64,000 bases of DNA from Locusta migratoria (lineage: Eukaryota; Arthropoda; Insecta; Orthoptera; Acrididae). The translations under genes were made by a program, and so were the position numbers. Positions within the stretch are counted from its first letter, which is position 1; each line of letters begins with the position of its first letter. The DNA lies in contig CM048755.1 of NCBI GenBank assembly GCA_026315105.1, positions 209,486,333 to 209,550,332 of the forward strand. Direction: 5' to 3'. Positions 20,180-29,979 of the stretch are shown here, in pieces. Under the pieces are notes generated by a model. That model was not told where the DNA came from. It did not search any database and saw only the letters and a program-made list of their open reading frames with translations.

Positions 20180-21003
20180 TGGTCACGTGAACATTATCAC
20201 ACCCTATGAAAAGTTCTGGAGGTCCACACAACACAGACGCCCGCCAAGGTCGTCGTATTTTAAGGGCAGCACTCACAGATAGTACAGCTACTACAACAGG
20301 GATAAACACATTTGTGAGCCCATATACGAACTGTTGCCAACCGGCTACTACCTGTGGGACTACAGGCACGCACACGTTTAGACTATCTTTCACTCGGACC
20401 ACAGCATCGACGTCCACTTGGAAGATGGAAATGGTAGACCGTAGTCGTTAGCGATGAATCCTAAATTCTGCCGGGACGCAGGTGGTGACTGTTTGCGCAT
20501 ATGACGTAGACCTGGTGAGCGCTGTCTCGCATAGTGCATTCGTCCACGACAAACTGACCTCATACCAGGGATTTTGGTCTAGGGTGTGATAAGCTCGTTC
20601 TCCTTTCCAGTATGTGGAGGGAATGCTGACTAAATGTTGGTACATGCAGAATGTTGTAGGACCATACCATTTGCCATTCTTGAAACAGGTAAGTGTTGTA
20701 TTGTTCCAAGAGGATAATGCTCGTCCATACACTTTGCGTGAAACTCAATGTCCTATGCAAGACAAACAGCAACTTGGTGTACTGGCCAGCACGATATCTG
20801 GACTTGTCACCATTGGAGCATGTGTGGGATATGATAGGACTATAGCTGACTGAATCATCAGCCCACAACACTTGCTGAATGACAGGAACATAGAGCAGAC
20901 GTAGAATAATGTATTTCATGACATCATTAGCCATTTGTACGATTGAATGGATATCAGAATCAGCGCCCGCATTGCCGCCTGTGGACGCAACACCACGCAC
21001 TAA
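20180..21003 (+). pseudogene. Tc1/mariner-superfamily (DDE_3-like) transposase, decayed
   Basis: Plus-strand pieces in order across frames: RLDYLSLGPQHRRPLGRWKW (about 20380), VVVSDES with the first catalytic Asp (about 20445), PGILVWGVISS (about 20565), LFQEDNARPYT with the second Asp (about 20701-20733), and WPARYLDLSPLEHVWDMIG (about 20783-20839) with the Glu of LEHVW in its usual place. The end reads SMDIRISARIAACGRNTTH and a stop at 21001-21003. Several frameshifts and stops separate the pieces. Terminal inverted repeats could not be found. It differs from the Tc1 remnants at 7690 and 57237. Confidence 0.88.
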
Positions 21004-21139
21004 TAACGATATTTCAGAATGATTCCACACTTGGTAACTCGGTACAGCTTGAGCTATTGATCTTTAAAAGTAATTAATTTATGTATTCCATATGCACTGA
21101 TTTAATAATAAATATTGAGTGAATAAGAAAACTAAGAGG

Positions 21140-21333
21140 CTGCAGTGGAGTAGCCGAGCGGTCTAAGGCGCCTCGCTGCGGAGCGCGCGGTTGCTCGCCG
21201 TCAGAGGTTTGAGTCCTCCCTGGGGCATGGGTGTGTGTGTTTGTCCTTAGGTTAGTTTACCTTAGTTTAAGTAGTTTGTAAGCTACGGACTGATGACCAC
21301 GCAGTTTGATCCGATAGATGTACAAACATTTTG
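21140..21333 (+). mobile_element. SINE-B, full length
   Basis: Head, GT-rich link and 3' module are intact. A perfect 14-bp duplication AGAAAACTAAGAGG flanks it (21126-21139 and 21334-21347). Confidence 0.96.
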
Positions 21334-21511
21334 AGAAAACTAAGAGGGTGAACGAATTTTTATTTCCTGCAGTGTGTACAACAAAATCATCAAGGTACAC
21401 CCAAATGGAATTTGTGATATTATTCATCGAAAAATTTATATGCCCTGCGAACAATAAAGGCTCTACACCATTCAATCAATCAGAGTTATTCGTTAACATG
21501 AGTCTAGATTT

Positions 21512-21708
21512 TTCAAATGTTTGTAAACTTATTGGACCAAACTGCTATGGCCATCAGTCCCTAGACATACAAACCACTTAAACTAACTTACATTAAGGAC
21601 AACACACACACACACACACACTCAACCTTACCCGAGGAAGGACTCTAGCCTTCGATGGGAACGGCCGCCCAGTCCGCTGAATGACACCTTATATCATGTG
21701 GCCATGAC
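21512..21708 (-). mobile_element. SINE-C with expanded (AC)n
   Basis: The 3' module is clear (GTTTGTAAACTTATTGGACC). The short AC stretch usual between tail and head has grown to about 11 dinucleotides at 21601-21622. The head half is diverged. Confidence 0.85.
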
Positions 21709-21898
21709 TCTGACTGCGTACTTCTTACATCATCTAACTTAAATTCCAAATTGCTTATTTTGGATTCCATCTATAAAATGGAGAGCGCGTTGGAGGGCAC
21801 TTAATATAATCTCCTCTATCTATATTTCCTAATGAGGAGGCCTCGATCAAGAAGCCCGTCTAATCGCTTCCAGTACCTTTTAGGTCAGGCGTGACGGT
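21709..21898. other. Unique spacer
   Basis: No recognisable feature. Confidence 0.4.
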
Positions 21899-21909
21899 AA
21901 ACTAGTCAA

Positions 21910-22099
21910 GCCGGCCGCGGTGACCGAGGGGACTGAGGCGCTCCAGTCACGGTCTGCACGGCCACTACGGTCGGGGGTTCGAATCCCCCCTCGGGCATGG
22001 ATATTTGTGCCGTCCTTAGTTTAACTAGTTCATAAGTAGTTTGTAAGTTTAGGGACTGATAACCCTGTAGTTAAGTCCCATAAGCTATACAAACATTTG
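21910..22099 (+). mobile_element. SINE-A, full length
   Basis: Flanked by AAACTAGTCAA / AAACCAGTCAA (21899-21909 and 22100-22110), an 11-bp duplication with one change. The A box carries GTGACCGAGG in place of GTGGCCGAGG. Confidence 0.95.
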
Positions 22100-22235
22100 A
22101 AACCAGTCAATTTGTTAAGCAGAATACATTGTTACTGTCAGTCAATCCTCCTCATTCTATACTTATTATGTATTCAGTAATAAAAAGCAGTCTTCTGAAA
22201 TTTCTTTAATGTCTCCAAATAAAATCTGACATATA

Positions 22236-22512
22236 ATCCTGGAAACATCCCCTAGGCTGTGCCTAAACCATATCTCCACAATATCCTCTCGTCCAGGAGT
22301 GCTATTCCTGCAGGTTCCGCAGGAGAACGTCTGGGAAGTTTGGAAGGTAGGAGTCGAGGTACTGGAGGATCTAATGTTGTGAGGAAGGGCCAGGTTAGCT
22401 CAGTCGGTAGATCGTTTGCCCGTGAAACACGAAGATCCCAGGATCGAATCCCGGTCCAGCACACAGTTTTAATCTTCCAGAATGTTTCAAGAGCAACGTT
22501 ACTGCGTGCATA
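22236..22512 (+). mobile_element. Right arm of the palindromic tRNA-derived element
   Basis: Collinear with 6990-7245: CTGGAAACATCCCCTAGGCTG, a link with AATATCCT and CAGGAGTGCTATTCCTG, then a tRNA-like body with GTTAGCTCAGTCGGTAGAT (A box) and GGATCGAATCCCGG (B box), then AATCTTCCAG. The A and B boxes are the best preserved of all such arms here. No left arm is present. Confidence 0.8.
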
Positions 22513-22574
22513 AGTTTTTGTACGGTGCATGGCTAAGGATTCCTTCTTACAGACTTTGACACAGTTTGACTGAA

Positions 22575-22768
22575 TACTGGCACGCTCGAATAGCCGAGTT
22601 GCTTTCGGCGCCTTGTCAGGCAGGAACCGCGAAGCTGCTCTTCGAGTGCTCTCTCGGGCATGGTTGTGTGTGTTGTCCTTAGGTTATTGCAAGTCAGTGT
22701 AAGTAGTTTGCAAGCATAGGGACTGAAGACCACAGTAGTTTGGTTCCATAGATTTACAAACATTTGAT
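22575..22768 (+). mobile_element. SINE-B-like copy, diverged head
   Basis: The head reads GAATAGCCGAGTTGCTTTCGG and ends TCTCTCGGGCATGG. The tail keeps AAGTAGTTTGCAAGC, GGGACTGAAGACC and ACAAACATTTGATTT. The B box is damaged (CTTCGAGTGCTC). Confidence 0.82.
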
Positions 22769-24055
22769 TTGACCGAACACCACGTCGGCCTTCGTCCGTA
22801 ATAGCGTGCAAGTATGCGCCGTACGCCGAACGCCGCTTAGCACTCCGCTCCGGTTTGATTACTTCTGCGTCACGGTATCTTTGGGTACTGAGTCGCGCAT
22901 GAAACTATTAATTTTGTATGGTGGAAGACAGAGGGTAATTTGCCTACAAACGTCGACAAATCTACCGTTTTATTCCAATCTTGATGAAATTTTGCGTAGG
23001 GTAAATCCGGGAGAGATGGCGCACATTCTCAAAACTATTCATAAAAAATCCCTCATTGCACCTAAGTCAAACAATTTCTTTTACAAGAAAACAAATCAAT
23101 TTTCCTTAAAATATAATTTTTTGAGAATTTTACATGCACTCATTCGTCATTATATTTGACCATTCAGAAAACCTTACAGTGCGGCATCTATCCCTTAGGA
23201 TAACGGTGAGATGCCGCGCCCTTATGGGTGTCATGCCACATTATGATATTTGTTGAAATTTGTAATTTTCTAAACAAAATATGTTAAAATTTTGTTTATG
23301 ATTGTAACACTGGAGGAATAAAAATAAACACTGAAGAATTGGCAAACAAATCCTTTATTTTTGTTATATCGGAACAAATTAAATTTTAAATTATTTTTAA
23401 GGATTAAACTTAGGCCTATCAGAGTTTTCCAAAATAAATCCTCTCCTTCATTAGCTTGTATTCCTAATTTCCCTGCCACAGACAACACAATAAGTATCAA
23501 AGATTGCGGCATGTATCCCGATCTATCAGTGATAGATGCTGCACCCTATGACTCTGTGACTGTATCAGCCAAGTAGGCCGGACTAGAATCAAAAGGCACC
23601 CAACAGAAGTTACTCTTCATGCTGCTTCTCAGTTATATAAAAATATGTCATTACTTAGCACCAGCTACTAACTAACCGTAACACTAAAATGATTTCCATG
23701 CAAGATATGGAGACTTACCTTGTTTATCAACACTAACTCGGTTGAAACTACCTCTGCTGAAACAAAAGCAGTTGCCTCGCCACCCAGAATCTACTGCTGC
23801 GCAACTGCAAAGCGCCTACACGCAATGTGGCGGCTTTTACCAAATCTAGGGGATGGTGCGCAGTCTGTACCGGATGCGGCAACTCTCCTGGACTTACTAC
23901 ACTTATTCTTCAAAGGACGAAGAACATCACAGTCTACCTAAGATTTCATACGCTGCATTCGGAAAGTAGTTTACAATAAAATGAGATACCACTTTACTGA
24001 TTACCATGAAAGTTAACAGCGTTATTTTTTAAACCTTTCAGACCTGGCGTCCAGA
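22769..24055. other. Mostly unique DNA with a dispersed-repeat fragment and a hairpin
   Basis: 22900-23000 resembles the repeat of 14432-15140 and 34010-34110 (GTTTTATTCCAATCTTGATG and TTTTGCG). A perfect 9-bp stem GCGGCATCT/AGATGCCGC with a 19-nt loop lies at about 23175-23211. No gene is supported. The segment at 23938-24005 resembles 34136-34210. Confidence 0.5.
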
Positions 24056-24744
24056 CGAGGGGCGTCCAGAAAGTAAGTTCCGTTTCAATTAATCTCCGCT
24101 GCAGCGCTGCGATTGCAGTTCCGCACATGCGCTTTAGACGATGTGTATCAAGGAGAAGCACGTGTGCCATTTGGAGATCGCTGTCAGTTACGTACGCTTT
24201 GTTGTGCTTGTTTGAAATGTCGGCGTTGATTGAAAATCCCGCCGCCTGTGAAATCAGGTCGGTGATTCGGTTTCTGAATGCGAGGAACGTGAAACCAAGT
24301 GAAATGTATCGGCAAATTTGCGATGTTTACGGACCAAATGCGATGAGTGATTCGATGGTGAGAAGATGGGTCCGACAATTCAATGGCGGGCGTACAAGGA
24401 TTTGGTTGGGACGTTTTTGACCATCCTCCGTATAGCCCTGACCTCGCTCCTAGCGACTTTCATCTGTTCTTCATCTCAAGTATTTCCTTGGCGGTCATCA
24501 CTTCACGAATGACGACGAGCTGAAAGAAACTGTTTCCAACTTGTTGAAGTCACAGGCGGCAGATTTCTATGAAGAAGGTATACAAAACCTGGTGCCACGC
24601 TATGACAAATGCCTGCAAAATTTCGGTAGTTATGTGGAAAAGTAGTTTAAGAGTTGTAGAATTTTGTGCGATAAAAATTTCTTCTGTATCTGTGTACAAT
24701 TTCATTTTATTACCAAACGGAACTTACTTTCTGGACGCGCCTCG
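24056..24744 (+). mobile_element. mariner element, internally deleted (689 bp)
   Basis: Terminal inverted repeats of about 30 bp differ at one position: CGAGGGGCGTCCAGAAAGTA on the left (24056) and its counterpart ending TACTTTCTGGACGCGCCTCG on the right (24744). The right flank is TA; the left flank is GA, so one target base has changed. The N-terminal and C-terminal coding parts are joined by a deletion, about half the usual ~1.3 kb. Confidence 0.9.
24217..24645 (+). pseudogene. mariner transposase, internal deletion
   Basis: The open N-terminus starts MSALIENPAACEIRSVIRFL and continues through YGPNAMSDSMVRRWVRQFN, a helix-turn-helix DNA-binding domain of mariner transposase. At about 24389 it jumps to the last part of the catalytic domain, GWDVFDHPPYSPDLAPSDFH, in a shifted frame (third Asp region), and ends NFGSYVEK with a stop at 24643-24645. 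The first and second catalytic Asp motifs are deleted, so it could bind ends but not cut. N- and C-terminal sequences remain well preserved. Confidence 0.88.
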
Positions 24745-25219
24745 TATATTGGACACCGGCTTTTTATTAATTTTTGAACAGTATACGATTCCGCTTTACT
24801 TTGAGACACATTGGCCTAGTTTCCTGGACATCTGTCGCTTTTAGTTTCGTGCTTGTTGCTGCCATTTGTCACCAGAATGGGGTGCTACAATTAAAAAACA
24901 GTGAATATAGTGAACCGCTTGCGGAGTGCGTCAGAAATGATATCAAGAGTTGAAATTATTTTATGTATTAATTTCTGAATTTTACACAAATTCCACTTTG
25001 AGATATAAGTTCTGCAATGCATATTGTATTTTCGGTAAAAATGTTTCCCTTTACATTAGACATACATTCACACTTTTATGTCTGTTATATAACGGTAAAA
25101 CGTATTTCTTTTAAGAAAACATGTGGCACTAGAACTGTCGTACGAAAAAAATAGAAAAGGACTAATTTTAACATTACACGAGGTTTTTCTCCTTTCTTTT
25201 TAATGCAACTCGCTGGGGG
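24745..25219. other. AT-rich unique spacer
   Basis: No supported feature between the mariner right end and the LINE. Confidence 0.4.
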
Positions 25220-26760
25220 CGGTAGTTAGTCTTGTGCCGGCCCTGCAACAGTTAATAGTGACTTCGTCCAATAACAACAAACTCCAATTCAAGAAACAGA
25301 AATCAAAAGATATGCCTATCGCCAGGAAATGGGAACTTTCCTCATCGACAGTCGGAGTATACCTAAATGACCAGATGGTTCAACACGTAGGTCATCTAAA
25401 ATATTTGGGTGCTATAATCGACAGTAAGTTTACATTCAACAAACACATTTAGCACATTACAGATAACTGTACAGCGTTAATTAACGTTTTTTGAAGATCA
25501 GCTATACTCAACTGTGGACTGTGGATTACAGCACTGCGAAGTGTTTATACAGGAGCAATACTACCTGTATTATCATACGGCTCACCAATGTGGATAAACA
25601 CACTGGAGTAACAAAATTGCCGGCCGCGGTGGCCGAGGGGACTGAGGCGCTCCAGTCACGGTCTGCACGGCCACTACGGTCGGGGGTTCGAATCCCCCCT
25701 CGTGCATGGATATTTGTGTCGTCCTTAGTGTTATCTAGTTACTAAGTAGTTTGTAAGTTTAGGGACTGATGACCCCACAGTTAAGTCCCATAGACTCTTA
25801 TTATGCTAAAAAAAAGACAAAATTAATAAAATCCAACGACTAATCAATCTAAATATAAAATTTACAGAACGACCTCCAGTGAAGTGCTCTGTGTTCTAAC
25901 ACTTAAGATAAAGGAAATAGCCAAAATAGTATAATCTGATCAAAACGAAAGACACCAGATATAAAATCTACATCATCCTAGAGTATCGAGGCTGGGCACA
26001 CCCGGCAGACATCACGGGAATAACTGAGAAAGACGCAAACAAATGCTATGCTGTTGATGTACATACAGACAGGAGCATGTCAGACGACGGAGTGGATTCG
26101 GGAATAGCTATGTTTGTTAATAAGAAGCTTACTCATCAAATACAACTTAAATGTCTAATAAATGCTTAACCAATCAAGTGGAACAATCTGCCTTTCTAAT
26201 GCCCTTGAGTCAATAATCAGTGTCTCGAATATTGACAGAGTTGTAGTAATTCATACCAATAGCAGGATGACTTTCGATTCGTTTCAAAATCCGAAGAACC
26301 ATAACTTCTTGGTTAAAGAAATATGATGTAAATTCAGTAGATTGCACATACACAACTGGCAGGTACATTTCAAATGGATTAAAACAAATAGAGGGCTATG
26401 GGGGAAATGAACTGGCTAGCAATCTCTCTAGAAGAACAGCATGATCACAAAATTCAATAAGCTGCAGCAAAGTCCTTATAATTGCGGTAAGGAAAAAATT
26501 GGAGAAGAGTTTCGAAAAAAATGGGCGTTTGAATGGCAATGAACTAAAAAGGGTGAATGATTAAACTCCCAGTATCTATAAATTTTACAACAATGTTAAC
26601 AGGCCGTGGGAAAATGAAAGCGCATTCAGAATAACTGAAGGCGGAACGAATACTTTAATAGATAAATACAAACTGTCGAGCACCTGATTTTGGACAGCAG
26701 TAACTTATGGAGAGGGACCTTCTCAGAAAATAAATAGCTGACAAAGGGGAAGAATTGCCC
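25220..26760 (+). pseudogene. LINE ORF2 fragment: end of RT and RNase H domain
   Basis: 25234-25610 reads HLKYLGAIIDSKFTFNKHI and GAILPVLSYGSPMWINTLE, the thumb/C-terminal region of a LINE reverse transcriptase. After a SINE-A the frame resumes with EYRGWAHPADI, then an RNase H domain reading CYAVDVHTDRSMSDDGVDSGIAMFVNKK, a catalytic VIHT-like segment and WIKTNRG..GNELAS near 26380-26415. An RNase H domain after the RT is known in the I, R1/LOA and related clades, so this differs from the ATGTAG-tailed LINEs here. It is 5'-truncated and full of stops. The 3' terminus is unclear. Confidence 0.82.
25619..25816 (+). mobile_element. SINE-A inside the RNase H LINE
   Basis: The duplication ACAAAATT (25611-25618 and 25817-25824) flanks it. 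The usual ACAAACATTT end is replaced by ACTCTTATTATGCTAAAAAAAAG, so the 3' terminus is unusual and A-rich. Confidence 0.93.
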
Positions 26761-26994
26761 GGATTTGGTTCATACATTCACTACAGATTATTGCAACTTC
26801 TGCGATTCTATAGGATTTCCTGCTGCGTAAAACTCGTTTGGTTTCTTTATGTAAAGCTATAGATCTTCTATAGCCGACATGTGTGCTTTAGAAAATCCTT
26901 CAATATTATGGATTGTGTTTTTATTTTCCAAAGTATCTGATGTAACGTCCTGAATCTAACCTTCAAACAAATAATATTGCTATATAATGGGTCA
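26761..26994. other. Unique spacer
   Basis: No element recognised between the LINE and the Helitron. It ends in A, the host base expected 5' of a Helitron. Confidence 0.4.
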
Positions 26995-28397
26995 TCTATG
27001 TCTATAAATGTGAATGTCTGTCCGGTGTACGTTTATCACGTCTGAACCACAAGACATAAAGAACTAAAAATTTGTACAGTTATTAATGTCTACCCGGGGA
27101 AGGTTTCAGGCACGGTTTTATGGCGATCGGATAGCTATGTATCTATATATATTTATGAGACTGTCTGTACGGTGTACGCTTATGACATCCGAACGAGAAG
27201 ACGCAGAGACTTAAATATTTGTACAGTTACTAATTTATACCTAAGGAAGGTTTTAGGCACGGTTTTATAGCTATCTGATAGATATTTAGTAATTTGAAGA
27301 ATATAACGCGAAATGAGGAAGAATAATTACTCTCTGAAAATTATATTTACTCTTTGAAAATAGTTTTATTGGTTGCATTGATGCTTGAGGGTTGATAATG
27401 ATAAAAGGGTGTAGTATATTGGAATGGAAAGTTATCGGTGTATATAAAATTCTACGTGTGTGTGTGTTAATATTTCGCTCTGCAGCGAAAACTACAGAAC
27501 GCAAACGAATGGTCTGTGTGTAATTGTTGTCCGAAGTCTCCTGTTGTACTCCATAACAATTCCGTGCCGAGAGCTATAAGGAGGTTGAAGATATGGTGGT
27601 TGAAAGTCGTCAAATTATAAAAAAAAAAAAAATTGGACTGAAGGCCAGCGATGACGTTTGCGACTCTATAGCAAGGAGGTTACATACAGCGAAACGTGAT
27701 GCCACAGACCATATCTTCGGTCTATGCGTGCTATAATGTCTTCAGCTCTTTCTCTGTAAGGATAAGCATACGAATAAGGAAATATAAGAATAAATAAATA
27801 AAGCAGTAAAAAAGAAATTTCTTTTAACACATCTCTTTAAAAAAATCGATTTCACGTTTCGCGCATTACATCAAGTGATCGATGTGTGATATTATTACAA
27901 TCATTATGGTTGAATTTCGTGATTGGATTCTTCGAAATGAGTTCATTTTTACGTATGATTTGATCAACACTACTTACTTTCCTGATAAACGGTAAGTGCA
28001 CAGACTTCTGCAATCTGATAGGAATAGTTTTCAGTTCCGCTTTATACTTCGCTTGCTCAAGGATGGGCAACCCAAAAAATCTCTACATTTACTGCAAATA
28101 ACGTAGTATATCAGAATGTCCTAAAATGAAATTAAAACGAATTTGGACATTACTCTCACCATATGTGTTGAGAAATTGCAACACAGGCTTCAAGGAATAA
28201 TGTATGTATTATTTATTGTAAATCATTAAGCACTTCACATAATTTTATTTTTTTATTTCAATGTTGATTAAAAATGTTTCTTTCTAAAGAAGGTTTTGTA
28301 TTTCATTTCATCCTTCAAAACCAGTCTCTTTGCACATTACTGAAAGATAGCTTATCATAATCAACCAACACGCGAGCGGAGCCGCGGGTTTAAGCTA
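26995..28397 (+). mobile_element. Non-autonomous Helitron, about 1.4 kb
   Basis: It starts TCTATGTCTATAAATGTG after host A and ends AAGCTAG (CTAG at 28394-28397) before host T. A GC-rich segment, CGCGAGCGGAGCCGCGGG, lies about 10 bp before the end, as expected for the Helitron 3' hairpin. There is no inverted terminal repeat or target duplication, which is also typical. The first ~140 bp occur twice in tandem (26995-27138 and 27139-27290). The interior is AT-rich with no Rep or helicase domain. A second copy lies at 49859-51087. Confidence 0.85.
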
Positions 28398-29756
28398 GTA
28401 TCAAATAAAATAAATAAATAGGCCTAAATAAGAAATGACATTGTAGATGCTTTCAGAATTGATGGGAACGAAAAACTGTGATTTATTACTTATTTCTAAG
28501 TCAATAGAGTGTACAACTTGTAAGTATCCGCCAGAGCGTGCATTTTAACATCTCCCTGTCGCCGGCTATGCTTTTTTAGCCTCAAGTCTGCGGGGATTTA
28601 CCCATTTTCGGCGCTTCACCGTTGTCCATCAGTATCTTCTGCGGTCCTATGCGGTTGCTGGGAATAAACCCAGAACTACCCAAATGGTTGGCCTGGCCCT
28701 CCAAAACGGAAGCTGCACGTCTCGTTTCCCTGCAGGAGTGTTACTCTGCTTCCAACAGAATTCCAGCAATTTGAATAATTCTGTGACATTTGAAGTATCT
28801 ATTCGTTATTTCAGAATTTATGGATATAATCTATATTTCACCTTTTCAATTTGTATTGTTTTGCTATTCTCTGATTTATTGCCTATGAGTTACAGGTGAT
28901 TCACGTTATAGCAACAGTAAAATTAAAATATGTACGCAGAAGTTCTAACTCGCCAGAAATTTCTGGGAATCGCCTCGAGACTCTTTGGAGTCTCGACTCT
29001 GAGTGAACCTTACCCTCAGAAATTATTTGCAGGTTACGGATATCGTGCTATAATAAAATGAATATTAAATTTCGATCCATTTACTTCAGAATTTAAGACA
29101 AAGTACCTTCTCTGCTTTGAAGTCTGTAGTTGCAGTTGAATGTGATTAGCGTCCGCTTATCTGTTTCTTATAGCTTGGGTGAAAGCCAGTGGAAGAGGTG
29201 GCCATGCCCCTCAGAACATGAATGATGCGGGAAATAGGCAGTTCCAGAAATGTGTTTGTGGAAGCTGTGAATCAGTACGTGCGATAAGATATCTCTCCTG
29301 ACATAGCGGCAGGTTCTGGAATTACTTGAAAATATTCGAAAGGTTTCGGCTAAGATGTAGGGTATAAAAGCAAAGTTACATTTCACAGGAGGCATTTCTA
29401 TAGCGCTTTCATAGCTGATAACATGTGTTGTGAAAAGGAAGAGAATTTATCGTGTATATCCAGAACGTATGGAAAGTGTCTACAAAATATGCAGGTCCTG
29501 TTTACCTTCAGAAAGCGTTTCTGTTAATGAAAATTAAAATAAATTTTTATTTACCTTTAAATGAATATAATTTTTCATCATTCAGTGTTACATAATCTGC
29601 AATCGTCTACCATCCTGCTGATACATCATGTGTAAGAAAAAGCATCAGCAGCAGCAACGTAGAATTTGCAGAATAAGATAACCACGATAGGATAAACTTT
29701 GTTCATCTCATCGCCACGTTAGGTGTGAACTTGATACTAAATACTATGAAGTGTTC
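28398..29756. other. Unique stretch without a supported gene
   Basis: A moderately GC segment at 28555-28740 sits among AT-rich DNA. Short open frames (28684-28899 plus, 29168-29395 minus) have no recognisable domain. No repeat boundaries are seen. Confidence 0.4.
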
Positions 29757-29768
29757 AAAAGTCATTGA

Positions 29769-29967
29769 GCCGGCCGCGGTGGCCGAGGTGACTGAGGCGC
29801 CCCAGTCACGGTCAGCACGGCCACTACGGTCGGGGGTTCGAATCCCCCCTCGGGCATGGATATTTGTTCCGTCCTAGTTCGTAAGTAGTTCATAAGTAAT
29901 TTGTAAGTTTAGGGACTGATGACCCCGTAGTTAAGTCCCATAAGCTTAACAAACATTTGAACATTTG
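29769..29967 (+). mobile_element. SINE-A, full length
   Basis: A perfect 12-bp duplication AAAAGTCATTGA (29757-29768 and 29968-29979). It carries the TAGTTCGTAAGTAGTTCATAAG tail variant shared with 6786 and 16611. Confidence 0.97.
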
Positions 29968-29979
29968 AAAAGTCATTGA

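Noticed and set aside
27600..28070. Possible host exon within the Helitron
   Set aside because: Both Helitron copies carry the same decayed AT-rich interior and no frame is conserved between them.
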